This document shows, piece after piece, positions 33,619 through 45,392 of a DNA stretch of 64,000 nucleotides. The stretch lies in contig CAJQUN010000138.1 of NCBI GenBank assembly GCA_907163345.1, positions 372,001 through 436,000 of the forward strand, read 5' to 3'. A program made the translations under genes and the position numbers. Position 1 is the stretch's first letter; every line of letters starts with the position of its first letter. A model generated the notes under the pieces. The model was given only the letters and a program-made list of their open reading frames with translations, made no database searches and was not told the DNA's origin. Source of the DNA: Haberlea rhodopensis. Taxonomy: Eukaryota > Streptophyta > Magnoliopsida > Lamiales > Gesneriaceae.

Positions 33619-36600
33619 TGTGATGTCCAGATTTATTAATAATCATTTATTGGATTAAATTATGATATTTATAAGATGTGTAGAGATTTAATTATTGGGT
33701 ATCAGATTTTAGAGTGAAGTTGGGGTAAATGACTCCAGGATTGAATATTCAATATTAATTAAATTCAAGGAGGTTCTGGAATATTTGGGAATGTCATTTT
33801 TGGTCCGGGTTTGGAATAAATAATTCCGGATTGAACTTGTATCGTAAATTAAATTTAAGAGGGGTTTTCTAGCAATTATAAATTGGTAAATTTAATTTGA
33901 AAATAATTATTTTTGTTGGAGATGATAGTTGGATGGTTGAGATTTAATCTAGGGTTAGACTTGAATAAAATAATACACTTCTCTCCCTCTCATTCACCAA
34001 CATAATCGAGCCCCTCTCTTCTCCCTCCCCTCACCCGCGTCGCCTCTCTCTCTCTCGGCTGCAAGGCTTGAGCTTTTGGCTCATTTTCAGACACGATTTC
34101 TTCCCCTCCTTCAAGCGATTTTCTTCAGGTTGGTGGATGAAATCCCTTCGCAACCTTCGTTCTTCTCTGGGTAGTTTTATGGTTTTTTTCGATGGTTCCC
34201 TGTTTTTTTTTTTGGAGCGATTTTGTGTGCGATTTGGGGACAAAAAATCCTACATTTTGTAGCTCGATTTTGGTGCATTTTTGGCGGTGCTTTTTCAGAT
34301 GTTTTGGAGCGATTTTTGCTGTTCTTTGGCTCGAAAATTCTGATGCTTGTGGGTTCGAATTCTATTCTATTTTTGGGACGAATTTTATAAATTTTTGGGA
34401 TGAGAAATTGCTACCTGTTCGTTCAATTGTTTTGGGCTATACTTTGGGCGAAAATTTCTTCTGAAATGTTTCTGGTTTGGTTTGATTTTGGTCTCGGTTT
34501 TTGGGGGAAATATCGATCTTGAGTTTTTGGTTAATGCTCAAAATGGCTTCTAGTGTGTGGGATGTGTTGTAGCTTGGTTAAATCAACTCCCATTGGCATT
34601 TCAATTTCGTTCCTTGTTTTAATCGAAATCGTGCAGCTTTGGATTCCTTGCTGTTTTCTCTGCCTCGATTTCTTGCTTATGAAATATAAAAAATTTGTGT
34701 TGACAATGTGTAGGAGTCTTAGTTGTTGGGTTGGGCGTTGCATAAGCGCATGAATAGATGCATGAAATTTCTGAATGTGTTGTTGTGGTTGAACATCTTA
34801 GCTGCTATTTTTACTAGGAATTGTGCTACTGTGATGAGTTGGAAAATCTGATACGGTGGTTCTAAAATATGTAATGTATTGGGTTGGAAATAGGTTGCAA
34901 GGAATTCAAAAATGTGCTGTTGCTATGTATTTCGAAAAATTCTGATTGTGTTGGCTTGGCTTTTTAGGCTGTTTTGGGGTTCAAAAACATGCTGATATGT
35001 AACTCCAAAATCAACTGCATTTTGCTTCAAAAATCTTGCTATTATGTTATATTTTCATGCCATGTTTTGTTCGAAAATTCAGCAGATTTTTGTAAGGGAA
35101 TTATGTGCTATAATTGATCAAAGTTTGTATGTTGTCCTGGTCTAATTGGAGGGCTGTGATGGTCGAAAATTTGGGCTATCTTGGGGCTTGGAAAACCGTG
35201 CCCTTAGGGTGTTTGATATTATGCTTAAGTAGTGTTGAAGTGTTGGCCAAATCACTACTAATTATGTAATAAGAAAGTCTACTTTTATGGCTTATATCAT
35301 GATTAGTGCTTTGGTGAGTTGGGCTATGGTTTGGTATTCTAATAACTTTGAGCATGTGTGTTATAAACATGTATTAAAGTATATATTAATGAATATAATT
35401 GCATGTGTGCAATGGCATGAATTGGGGACTTTATTGAGTATTTGTATGGCCAATCTATGAAATAATTGTGTAGTTGATTTGGGTAAGCTAGATTACCTCG
35501 TTTATGTGACAATGTCTATTTTATTGAGTTATTGATTTATGATATGGCTATGAAAGTAAGAACTATATGATGGTTATGAACTGCTTTGATTTCGAGCTAA
35601 TATTGAATTGATATTCGATATAGACACTTCATGAGACTTCGGACGTTGATGATAGCTTGTTCATGTTGTCTACTATAAGGTACGTGGTGACGTACAAGCA
35701 GGTATATCTAGTATCTATACATTCATGTATACATGTAATTTTGAATATGATGTTGTCAGGTAAGTGTTTGACTTTAATAATTGAGTTTCATACACGAGTT
35801 ATGGGGGACACGTAGTGGTACGTGATCCGATTATACTTGTTGAGTAGTGATGCCGTGGGCATGAGCGATATGAGAAAGTATCGAGAATGAGATAGTGGGA
35901 TAACCAGGTTTACATTGGGATAACCAGGTTTACAATGATGTTGAACTATTTATGTTTGAGCATAAATAATATATTGTCGTTGTATTGAATTCATAAGCGT
36001 TGTTGAGTATCACATTTTCAGTGATAATACTAAACTTGACATTATGAAGGTGCGTGAGTTTGAAACAGGAACAGTGTGTGGAAGCTATACAAATTCGGAA
36101 TTGTACAGGGAGTATATTTTATGAGTTTTGAATAATCTAAATTGTTGCATTATGATTTTGTATGTTGATTTGTGATTGAATATTGAGTTGTAGTGTGCTC
36201 ACCCTGTTTGGGGGCTGTTTCTGTTAAAACAGGTACAATAGGTACGATGCTGCCTTGGGGTGCTAGGCTCGAACCTTGTGGGATGATGCTTCCAGAAGCG
36301 TAGTACGAGGTTGAGCTGTTGGTATATATACTAATTATGCATCCGGATGTGTATCCGTTATTCGTTGCTCTTCTGTGAGCACTTGTATCTGTATATGGAT
36401 TGTATAAGGGTGTTGAAACCCACTTTTGTTGTCTTATTAGTGTGGTGTCTTCCCTGGCTGAGAATTTACTTAGTGTTCTGTATTATGTTTAGTATTGTGT
36501 TATCCCTGGTCGGAGGTTATGTTATGTGATGTGTTTTTATTTCCGGATAGCTCAGTTTATGGGGAGGCTCTGCCCAAATTTTTATAAAAACCCACAATGT

Positions 36601-36809
36601 AAAAGTGGTGTAATGGGGATGGTAATGGGTGAAATCTTTGAGTCTATTTGTTGGTCGAGATGATCATATAATGTTGAACATTGGTTATGTCAGGAGATTA
36701 TGGGAAACCTGTAATGATTCTTTTTAAAGAATGAAAAGAAAATGAAAAATTTATACATACACGACGTCATAAATGAACTAATGACGAGTTCAGGTGTTGG
36801 GGTCTTACA
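33619..36809 (+). mobile_element. Solo LTR of family D (3191 bp)
   Basis: It runs from TGTGATGTCCAG to GGGGTCTTACA with exact 5-bp TSDs and no interior. Landmarks are a CT microsatellite near 34043, a hairpin GTACGT/ACGTAC (35680-35695), an ACAGGAACAG...AGGGAGTAT box (about 36065-36117), a CTGTTT/AAACAG hairpin (36215-36232), and the TTTATGGGGAGGCTCTGCCCAAAT block also found in family A. It is therefore homologous to family A although the ends differ. Confidence 0.93.
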
Positions 36810-37256
36810 GATCTGGAAGTAAAACACCATAAGACAAATAATTATCATAATAAGCCAACCAATAAAGTTTAGTGATTACCTCAAAGAGATGCTCAAATGG
36901 AAATTTCTTGAATGACTCCATGTTCGACTTTGTCCTCCAACTCAAGCCAAGAATAATGACCCGCCATCTAATTCTCAAGTCCCTTCTTATCACGAATCTC
37001 GAAATCAAACTCTTGTAGCAACAAAATCTATATGATCAACCGAGGCTTGACATCCTTCTTTGCAAATAAATAGCGAATGACTGGAAGATCCATGTAGACA
37101 AGGACCTTTGTCCAATAAGATATGACCTGAATTTATCAAAAACCAATATCAATGCAAACTTCTTCTTGGTAGTGGTGTAATTTTGTTGTGCTCTATCAAG
37201 AATACGACTTGCATAATAGATTGCTTTGAACATCCCCTTCTTTGGCTTAAAATAAC
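36810..37256 (-). pseudogene. Athila-like Gypsy RNase H fragment
   Basis: The minus strand reads KAIYYASRILDRAQQNYTTT (RNase H), then DKFRSYLIGQRS, and further on EHLFEVITKLYW, patterns typical of Athila-group elements. Stops and frameshifts are present. The upstream end is cut at 37256 by element D2. Together with 32943-33618 it is the oldest visible layer of the window. Confidence 0.85.
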
Positions 37257-39482
37257 TGGTGATGCCTGGAAAATTTGATAATTATTGATTTGATTTAATT
37301 TGTAGTATTTAAATAACAATTCAGGATTTAAATCATTGTGCATCATATTTTGGACCTGGCATTGAATAAATAATTTCGGGTTGAACTTGTATCGTAAATT
37401 AAATTTAAGAGGGGTTTTCTAGCAATAATAAATTGGTAAATTTAATTTGAAAATAATTATTTTTGTTGGAGATGATAATTGGATGGTTGAGATTTAGTCT
37501 AGAATTAAATAAAATAAAACACTTCTCTCCATTCTACTCACCAACATAATCGAGCACCTCTCTTCTCCCTCCCCTCACCTACGCGTCGCCTCTCTCTCTC
37601 TCTCTCTCGGTTGCAAGGCGTGAGCTTTTGGCTCATTTTCAGACACGATTTCTCGCTCGATGCTACTTGGTTCTTTCTCAATGTATCCTCTTGTATTTTG
37701 AGTTTTGCTTATTTGGATACATTTTGAAGAATTGTTGCTGCAATTTTCGAAAATCCCTAGATTTTTCGTTTGTTTTGGGGCTGAAATCTTCTTGTTCCTT
37801 GATTCAAAATCATGTTGAGTGTTGGTTCGAAAATCTTGATGTACATGGATCGATTTTCCTACTGCTTATGGTTCGACTTTTATGCTATTGTTATGTAAGA
37901 TTTTATGTCATGTTTTGTTCAAAAAAATCAGCAGATTGTTGTAAGGGAATTGTGTTTTAATGGATCAGATTTGTGTGCTATAATGGTTTATTTGAGGGGG
38001 GAATTGCATGGCTGGATTTTAGGGGCTGTGATGGACGAAAATTAGGGCTTTAATGGGGCTTGCAAATCATGCTTATAAAGTGTTTGATCATAGGCTTAAG
38101 TGGTGTTCAAGTGTTGGCCAAAAACTCTACTAATTGTGTAGTAACAAAGTCTACTTTTATGGCTTATATCATGGTGGTGTTTTGAGGAGTGTTGGGCTAT
38201 GGTTTGACATGCTAATAACTTGGAGCATGTGTCATTGTGTGAATAGGTGAGTTACATAGATGTTAACGTGTGTTATAAACATGTATAAAGTGTATATTCA
38301 TGAATATACTTGCATGTGTGCAATAGCATGAATTGGAGACTTTATTGAGTATTTGAAGGGCAAATTTATGAGCTAACTGTATAGTTGATTTGAGTAATAT
38401 AGACTGTCTTGATTACGTGACAATGTCCATTTTATTGAGTTATCGATTCACGGTATTAGATTGGGAGTTGGAAATACCTATTGATAACAATTGTATTATT
38501 AATGAGCTAATATTAAATTGATATTCGATATAGATACTCCATGAACTTCTGAAAGTCGAGGGTAGCTTGTTTATGTTGTCGAACGTGATGACGTACGAGC
38601 AGGTATACCCAGTACTTATATATTCATGTATACATGCATTGTTGAGAGTGATGTTTAGGATTAAGTAATTGAGTAAGAAAATTGAGTTTAATACACGTGG
38701 AATGGTGGATACGTAGATGTACGTGATCCGGGTATACGAGTTGAACATTGATACATTTGGCATGATTGATATGAGGAAATTATTGAGAACTGGGGTGATG
38801 GATAGGCATGATTGCCTTAAATATATGTTTTGTTATGATTGAGCAAAAGTAATGTGTTACGAGAAGATCGATTTATCTCTGTGATGTGTTTCACATTTTG
38901 ATTAACGCTATTGAACTTGGTGATTGTGAAAATGTGAATTAGGAAACAGGATCTGTTCAAGAAAGCTTATAACTGGTTCGGACTTATTCAGGGAGTGCAT
39001 TTATAATTTCCAATAGCTTTATTTGGTTGAATTATGATTTTGTATATTCATATGATGACACATCTTGCTTATGCATTAGAACGGTATTCATTTATTTATT
39101 GCTTGTATGTGAGCATCTGGATGCATATATATGTACTGTATAAGAGTGTTGAAATTCTCTTTTCACCTAGTCATTTTAAGTATATTTTATCTCGAGGAAA
39201 ATGTGCTATACGACTTTAGTGATGATGGGAATTCATATCTTGTTCGTGTGGTGACTTCCTTGGCTGTGAATTTTATCTTTAGATTATGGTGTTTTATATT
39301 GAGGGTGTTTATAGTTGTGTATTTTCTGGGATAGTCTAATTTATGGGGAGACTCTGCCTAAATTTTTATAAAAGTCATGGGGAATATGTGAAGCATGTAA
39401 TGATTCTTTTAAAGAATGAAAATTTCACATACATACGACTTCATAAATGCCTAAATGACGTTTTAAGAGTATGAGTCTTACA
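37257..39482 (+). repeat. D2 5' LTR (2226 bp)
   Basis: It starts TGGTGATGCC, slightly altered from the TGTGATGTCC of the solo LTR, and ends GAGTCTTACA before the PBS. It shares the CT microsatellite (about 37587), the ACAGGATCTG...AGGGAGTGC box (about 38945-38998) and the TTTATGGGGAGACTCTGCCT block. About 1 kb shorter than the solo LTR D. Confidence 0.85.
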
Positions 39483-39486
39483 TTAG

Positions 39487-39498
39487 TGGTATCAGAAC
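39487..39498 (+). other. D2 primer-binding site
   Basis: TGGTATCAGAAC is one base off the initiator tRNA-Met site TGGTATCAGAGC and lies four bases after the LTR end, as in family A. Confidence 0.82.
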
Positions 39499-40296
39499 AG
39501 TTGTTAGCTCTTTGGGATGTCTAAGGCCTAAGGGTGTGCCGAGAGAATTGAATAGCACATAATTTACGCATGATTGTAGTTTTGCGACAATGTGATGTGA
39601 CATTTATACCTATGTGCATAGTATGATATGTATGGTATGAAACAATGTAAATTGTGTTATTGCTAACCGTTGCGGTTGCAGAATTGACTTGGGATCATGA
39701 GGAACATGGCAATGATGAATCATTGTTGATTCCAATAGATACACCTATTGATGGAGTTATTGTTGAAAAGCTCTGAGTCCGGTAATTTGTTTTAATTATA
39801 TCGATGACTTGAGTATTGTGAAAGTGATGATATCCTTTGAGATGCATGGTGAATGATTTGCCACGCTGACGGTACTTAAAGTCGATGGTAAATTGATGTC
39901 GTTGCTAGTAATGGAATGAATGAATTTTATCGAGTTATGCACGTGCCATATATGTATACAGTGCTGAAAATCTGATTTTTTAGGAGAATCAGAAAAATGA
40001 GATACGGGATATGATGTCAGATGACATGAATGGTTTGGCAGCACTAGACTGTGGATATGTGATGATTGGGTATGTGTACATCATAAATGTGATGACACAG
40101 GTACGTGATGATGTACTAATACTAGCTCAAAGTATCCATGTATACTGTATTATGTATTGTTGATGTACCTATGACCTCACGAGTATTTTTGACTGTGACT
40201 AGGGTAATGAGGTTTTCGGGCAGAACTTTTTCAATAGCGCTGTTGTGATTGACAATTCTTGTGGAGGGTGATTTGGTATGGAATTACCGTATCAAG

Positions 40297-40445
40297 GCCG
40301 CCACCGATGAGTGTACGATGTGATTGGGTCGCCACAGATGAGTGTGCGATGTGATTGGGTCGCCATCGATGAGTGTGGGATGTGATTGCGTCGCCATTGA
40401 CGAGTGTACGATGTGACAAGGTCGCCGCTGACAAGCTAGCGATGT
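40297..40445 (+). repeat. D2 tandem array, 31-bp unit, about five copies
   Basis: Units with GTCGCCA..GATGAGTGTRCGATGTG start near 40297, 40328, 40359, 40390 and 40421, an exact 31-bp step with sequence drift. It passes directly into the 42-bp array. Confidence 0.88.
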
Positions 40446-40824
40446 GTTATTGGGTCGATGCTAGAGAGAGCATGCGACGTGTATATTGTTATTGGGCCGA
40501 TGCTAGAGAGAGCATGCGACGTGTATATTGTTATTGGGTCGATGCTAGAGACAACATGCGACGTGTATATTGTTATTGGGTCGACGCTAGAGAGAGCATG
40601 CGACGTGTATATTGTTGTTGGGTTGATGCTAGAGATAGCATGCGACGTGTATATTGTTATTGGGTCGGTGCTATAGAAAGCATGCGACTTGTATATTGTT
40701 ATTGGGTCGGTGCTAGAGAGAGCATGCAATGTGTATATTGTTATTGGGTTGATGCTAGAGAGAGCATGTGATGTGTATATTGATATTGGGTCGATGCTAG
40801 GGAGAGCATGCGACGTGATTATTG
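40446..40824 (+). repeat. D2 tandem array, 42-bp hairpin unit, nine copies
   Basis: Units start every 42 bases from 40446 to 40782. The core is GTCGATGCT and AGCATGCGAC around an AGAGAG loop: a 9-bp stem with one bulged G on the 3' arm (first copy 40454-40478). Several changes in later copies convert pairs to G-T wobbles rather than breaking them. Confidence 0.92.
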
Positions 40825-42121
40825 TCAGGGCGTGAAACGTATTATATGTGCCTCCACTACAGAGGGAGAGTGGTGAATATATGTTGATTTAAATTGTCAT
40901 TGTTGATTTAACATATTGTGATAATCAAATGTACAGGTGAAAACGATCATGGAGAGAGTGATGAAGAGACATTATTGTTTTCTTTCATTTTTATTACAGT
41001 GGTGATGCAACAGCAAGGTGTAATTGAAACCGATATACCAATGACATCTATTGGCGAGATGATGGTATTATTATGTGGTGGATATTATGATGCACGTAAT
41101 GTATAAACATGCATTGATACTTGTCATGTGATTATGATATGATATATGGGAATAGAATACTTGCCGCTCATATGGTGAATCGATGATTATGCCGCTGTCA
41201 TATTGAAGCGAGGGATATTGATTGTGTACCGCCGTTCGACGATAAGTAATGTATACCACCATTGGGGGATGAGTATTGTGTACCGCGTGGGGCGATGAGT
41301 ATTATGTACCACCGTAGTGAAATGAATATTGTTATACTGTTAGTGTGCTAGCAATGTGTATTGATGATGTGTTGATTGAAGATGGCAATGAACCTTGTGT
41401 TATTGTTGTTTCTTGGGTACATGGGATGTAGGTCAAGAGGATATTGGAATGTTCCAGGGGAATGAGGAATTGAGTGACGAGACAGGGTGTGGTGTAACCG
41501 TTGTGGTGATACCATCATATCTATGGTATGCATTGGGTAATGATTTGTGATGATGTCAAAGCATGATAGTCTTTTGTATATTTTGGATTAATAATTGATT
41601 AATCACTTGTTGTATTGAACTAATATGATCATGCGATAATGTGTATGTCACGGGATGACATGGAACGTCGCGAGTTGACATGTGATCATTGTGAATGTCG
41701 TGTGTGGACATGTGATCATTGTGAACGTCATGGGTTGACGTGGAACTATCGTGAATGCCACAGATCGGTATGAAGTTATGATTTTATTTTCTCTGATGCA
41801 TAACGACAGTAATGAGAAATAATCATGTGATGATTAATGATGAACTAGATTCGACGTGACAAACAAAAATGTTATTGTGTGAATATATGTGATATATGGA
41901 CATTCACGATTAAATGATTTATTATGTTTTGTGGATGAGTTAGTAACTAAACATAATATAAATGAGGACACATGCATGTAGGAGTTACAAATGGATATTG
42001 CTTAGATAATGATACGTGATGAGACTGATGTATAAGAATGCATGGATACTTACCACACTGTGATGTTATGAATATCAGTAGTGCATAAATGACAAGGTGA
42101 TTGGTTATGATACGTGTATAT

Positions 42122-43879
42122 TGTTGGGTTTCCGTACGCCGTCGCCAGATCCAAACGCAGCGGAAAAGAAACATAAACTGATCTGACCCAGGGACGGATC
42201 GATCGCGCCTGATTCCTATATTAACATGCATAAATCGAATATATTGCACGAAAAGAGATTATCGATCACCGACGTAATTCTGACGGCAGTGACCCTCGAG
42301 TCCAACCAACCTGACCAGATCTACAAGCTCAACACCAGTGCTAGTGTGATGACGGCTATTCTCAGAGAGTGAGTGTATTGAGTGGAATGATTGAGAGTCT
42401 TCCAACCCTAGAGAATGAATGTTATATTTATAGTTGTAATATGTCAGCTAATTGGGCTAGGGTCCATAAAGCCCATCGGGCCAACATTTGGCTTGCTGGG
42501 CATTTATGCTAACAATCTGCCACTTGCCCAAAAGCCAACACAAAACTACAAACTCATAATCCAAGTAACTAAATCCAATTGAATAACTTGATGTACTACC
42601 AATGTACATAATTATGTGACATAAATATATCAAACGATTTAATTTTTAGAACTCTCTATAGATGAAACATTTTCAAATATAGAAATTCCACTAAAGTGAG
42701 GAGCTTTCAAAAATTTAATACATCCCTTCTTTATCACTCAATTTGAGCACTTAACATTTAAGTCTCAATTCGCATCGATAGATCGGCGGCCGGTTGATTG
42801 TGACCCAGCGAGACTCAAGTGTATCATAGCAGTAGGATCACAACCTTTGTGATTTTAGAAGTCAAACAACTTCTTTGGGCTTACCCTGAATGCCCCATTG
42901 TCAATTAAACTCCTTTAATAGACAATGGCCGAAATACAATTTCAGCAACAACCTACCGATCGTGGGTAGCGCCTAGCATCTGCGCTTCACGAAGACCTAG
43001 ACACAAATGACTAGCAACGTACGAGAACCTGTCAGTCATAGTTAGCGTGTAGCACATTCCTTTCACTCAATATATCCCGATTGAATCTAGGGCATTGGTT
43101 GGTCGAGGCCTTATGATTTCAATAACTATGTATTTGTTTCACGTTATATGATTCATTGTGTGCGTATATGAAAAACTCCTTTTTCAGGAGTTTCACAAGC
43201 ACTACCCACTATAGCCAGAGATTCCTTGAATCATATATAGAAAATCACATAGGACATCCTGGTTCATCAAGACCAGTGGTGAATCCCCAACGACAATAAT
43301 AGGCGTCTGACAGCATCACTGAATACCCAAAATAACAACTTTATGACCCGTATGTGATCAGCCATTAAATCAAAGAACACAACTGTCTGTCAAGACATCA
43401 ATGACGCCTTGGGTCATGAGGAGTAATGGTGCACAACTATGACTAGGAATTCTATACTCGACAAATGATAACCACTTATAGAATTCCGAGTAGGGTCGTT
43501 CAGTGAACTCATTCCTAATGGGCACCTATTCATGTGTGCTGACTTCTCCAAGCCAAACGTCGATGAAACGCGGTGCACTACACTAGACACATCATGAATA
43601 CCAGTCTCTACGAGCATATATCGATATCCCATTCTCGAAGGCTCATCGACTAGGAACATTTAGAAATTGCAGTCGAGAATGTATTTCATGGTCACCATCA
43701 TATGCGTAACCACATTCTATGGACTATAGCAATTTCAAGGACTTTATCAATACATGAAGATGCATGGGTAAACAGATGAAGAAGTGGCATATATATTAAT
43801 ATTCAAACAAAGATTTGTCATAATAAGATTATAAGTACAATCAATCAACTATTGATTTACTTAATCACATATGACAACA
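42122..43879 (-). repeat. E 3' LTR (1758 bp)
   Basis: On the minus strand it runs from TGTTGTCATATG to ACGGAAACCCAACA, bounded by a PPT on one side and D2 sequence on the other. No second copy is in the window. Confidence 0.82.
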
Positions 43880-43896
43880 ATATCTTCCACTTTCCC
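43880..43896 (-). other. E polypurine tract
   Basis: On the minus strand GGGAAAGTGGAAGATAT lies directly before the TGTTGTCATATG start of the LTR. Confidence 0.8.
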
Positions 43897-44570
43897 AAAG
43901 CCAACTACTCATGTATCTCAAGACCATCCTCCCAAGATGTCTGACAGACACCAATCGTTGTAAAGGCTTTGTCAGTGGATTCACTATATTTTTCTGTTGA
44001 AGCGGTTCTCTCGATAATAATGTCGCGTCTACTATCTCTCTCATTATATGATATTTTATCAATATATGTTTGGATACTGATGAGATCTTGGCTATTCATA
44101 ATAGCCCAACTGTTGTCACAGTACACTTGAACTGTGTTAACCGGCTAGAAATTACACCCAACTCTTGGATGAAATTTCATATCCAAAGTGCCTCTTTGCT
44201 GCATCGTATGCTGCAATGTATTCATCTTCAGTGGTGGAATCCGATGTGGTGTCTTGCTTGGAACGTTTCCAAGAGACAACATCATCATTAAGCTTAAATA
44301 CAAATCCGAACATCGATTTGGTATCATCTACATCCGACTGAAAAACCAGCATCAGCTTAGCCTTCAACTTTTATTTCTCCACTTACAGATCCAAAAACTA
44401 TGAACATATCATAAGCTCTTCATACGTACTTGAGGATTATTTTCACAGTTTTCCAGTGACTTCACCGGAATCTGTCTGATATCTGCTCATTACTCTAAGA
44501 ACATACATCAGGCCAAGTACATTACATAGCATACATTATGCTATTAAAAGTCGAAACATAAGGTACAAAT
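43897..44570 (-). pseudogene. Copia E RT end and RNase H remnant
   Basis: The minus strand shows the RT C-terminal pattern SIMYAM.CT.PDV ... HWKTVKIILKYV (about 44560-44420), then RNase H pieces SDVDDTKSMFGFVF, VSWKRSKQDT, STTEDEYIAAYDAA (44340-44190), and near 43950 YHIMREIVD and NPLTKPL. Several frameshifts interrupt it. The order is normal for the Copia pol C-terminus. Confidence 0.88.
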
Positions 44571-45392
44571 TGTGAGACCCCGTTATCTCAACATACAATA
44601 AGGTGCAATTAAGAGAACTAATCATACCTAATCAGAGTTGAAAGTCGTGTTGACAATTGAGCTTAAGGTTTACATGTATATATGACATGCCAAAAGAAAT
44701 TTGTTACATTCTTTAACAAATTTGGGTAAGTCTACTTCTACTGTACTCCTAGTAGAAACTATACAAAATAAGTCTTTATCTTGCTATCTTGTAGCACTCC
44801 TTACAGCTCGGCTTATCAACCTGACCCTGGTTCTCCTTAGCAAAAGCACCTACAAGGACAACCCCCATCACATTAGCATATCGTAATTCATATCAAACAT
44901 AACATGAATGTAAAGCATAAATGCATAATCATAGTCATAAAATACTTCCTGTATTCCAATGCATTTAAAACGCCCATTAGTTGTCCCTGTACCATAACTC
45001 ATAATAAAAACATTATATGATATTATGGCTTCCTTATATAAATGTCATGACATATCTTTACTTCTTAAATCCTTACTTCAATCTTGAGTCGTTTTATTAT
45101 TAGTGTATGTCAATGCTTCTTACTTTTCCACGTAAACGGAATTCTTCCTCGCTTCTTATGGAACTCCACGTAAGCGGTATTCTTCCTCGCTTCTTATGGA
45201 AATTCACGCCTCCATGTGCGAACGGTCCTCTACCTCTCGCTCCACATTTTCAGCGGAATTATAGTGCAAGCATTAAAATCCTCACTGGGATAACCTTGAC
45301 TCGTGGAATACTCCTCTTATATTCATCTCGTGGAACACACCTCTTATATTCCACAGCATTCATATGCAAAAACAATGCATGTCAACATGTAT
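44571..45392 (-). repeat. Family-B LTR fragment (3' part)
   Basis: On the minus strand it ends ACGGGGTCTCACA at 44571 and matches about 17606-18427 of the B 5' LTR, including both AAGCG/CGCTT hairpins (about 45127-45205). It is interrupted at 45392 by the TG start of LTR F. Left flank CAAAT. Confidence 0.87.

Larger units (their letters stand above)
37257..42121 (+). mobile_element. Element D2: non-autonomous Gypsy-like element, 3' part outside window
   Basis: A 5' LTR, PBS and about 2.6 kb of non-coding interior with tandem hairpin arrays are visible; the rest is displaced by the insertion of Copia element E at 42122. It inserted into the Athila pol fragment (left flank ATAAC). No protein domain was found in the visible interior. 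Confidence 0.82.
39483..42121 (+). other. D2 non-coding interior
   Basis: No retroviral protein is recognisable. Two tandem arrays occupy 40297-40824. A third set of TGTACCGCC-type short repeats lies at about 41220-41330. At 41640-41745 are hairpins ATGTCA/TGACAT and ACGTCA/TGACGT. Layout resembles the family-A interior: array, then scattered hairpins. Confidence 0.7.
42122..44570 (-). mobile_element. Copia element E, 5' part outside window
   Basis: On the minus strand, the end of RT and RNase H is followed by a PPT and a 1758-bp 3' LTR. It inserted into the D2 interior (left flank TATAT). The upstream part is cut at 44571 by a family-B LTR and should reappear beyond the right window edge. 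Confidence 0.85.
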
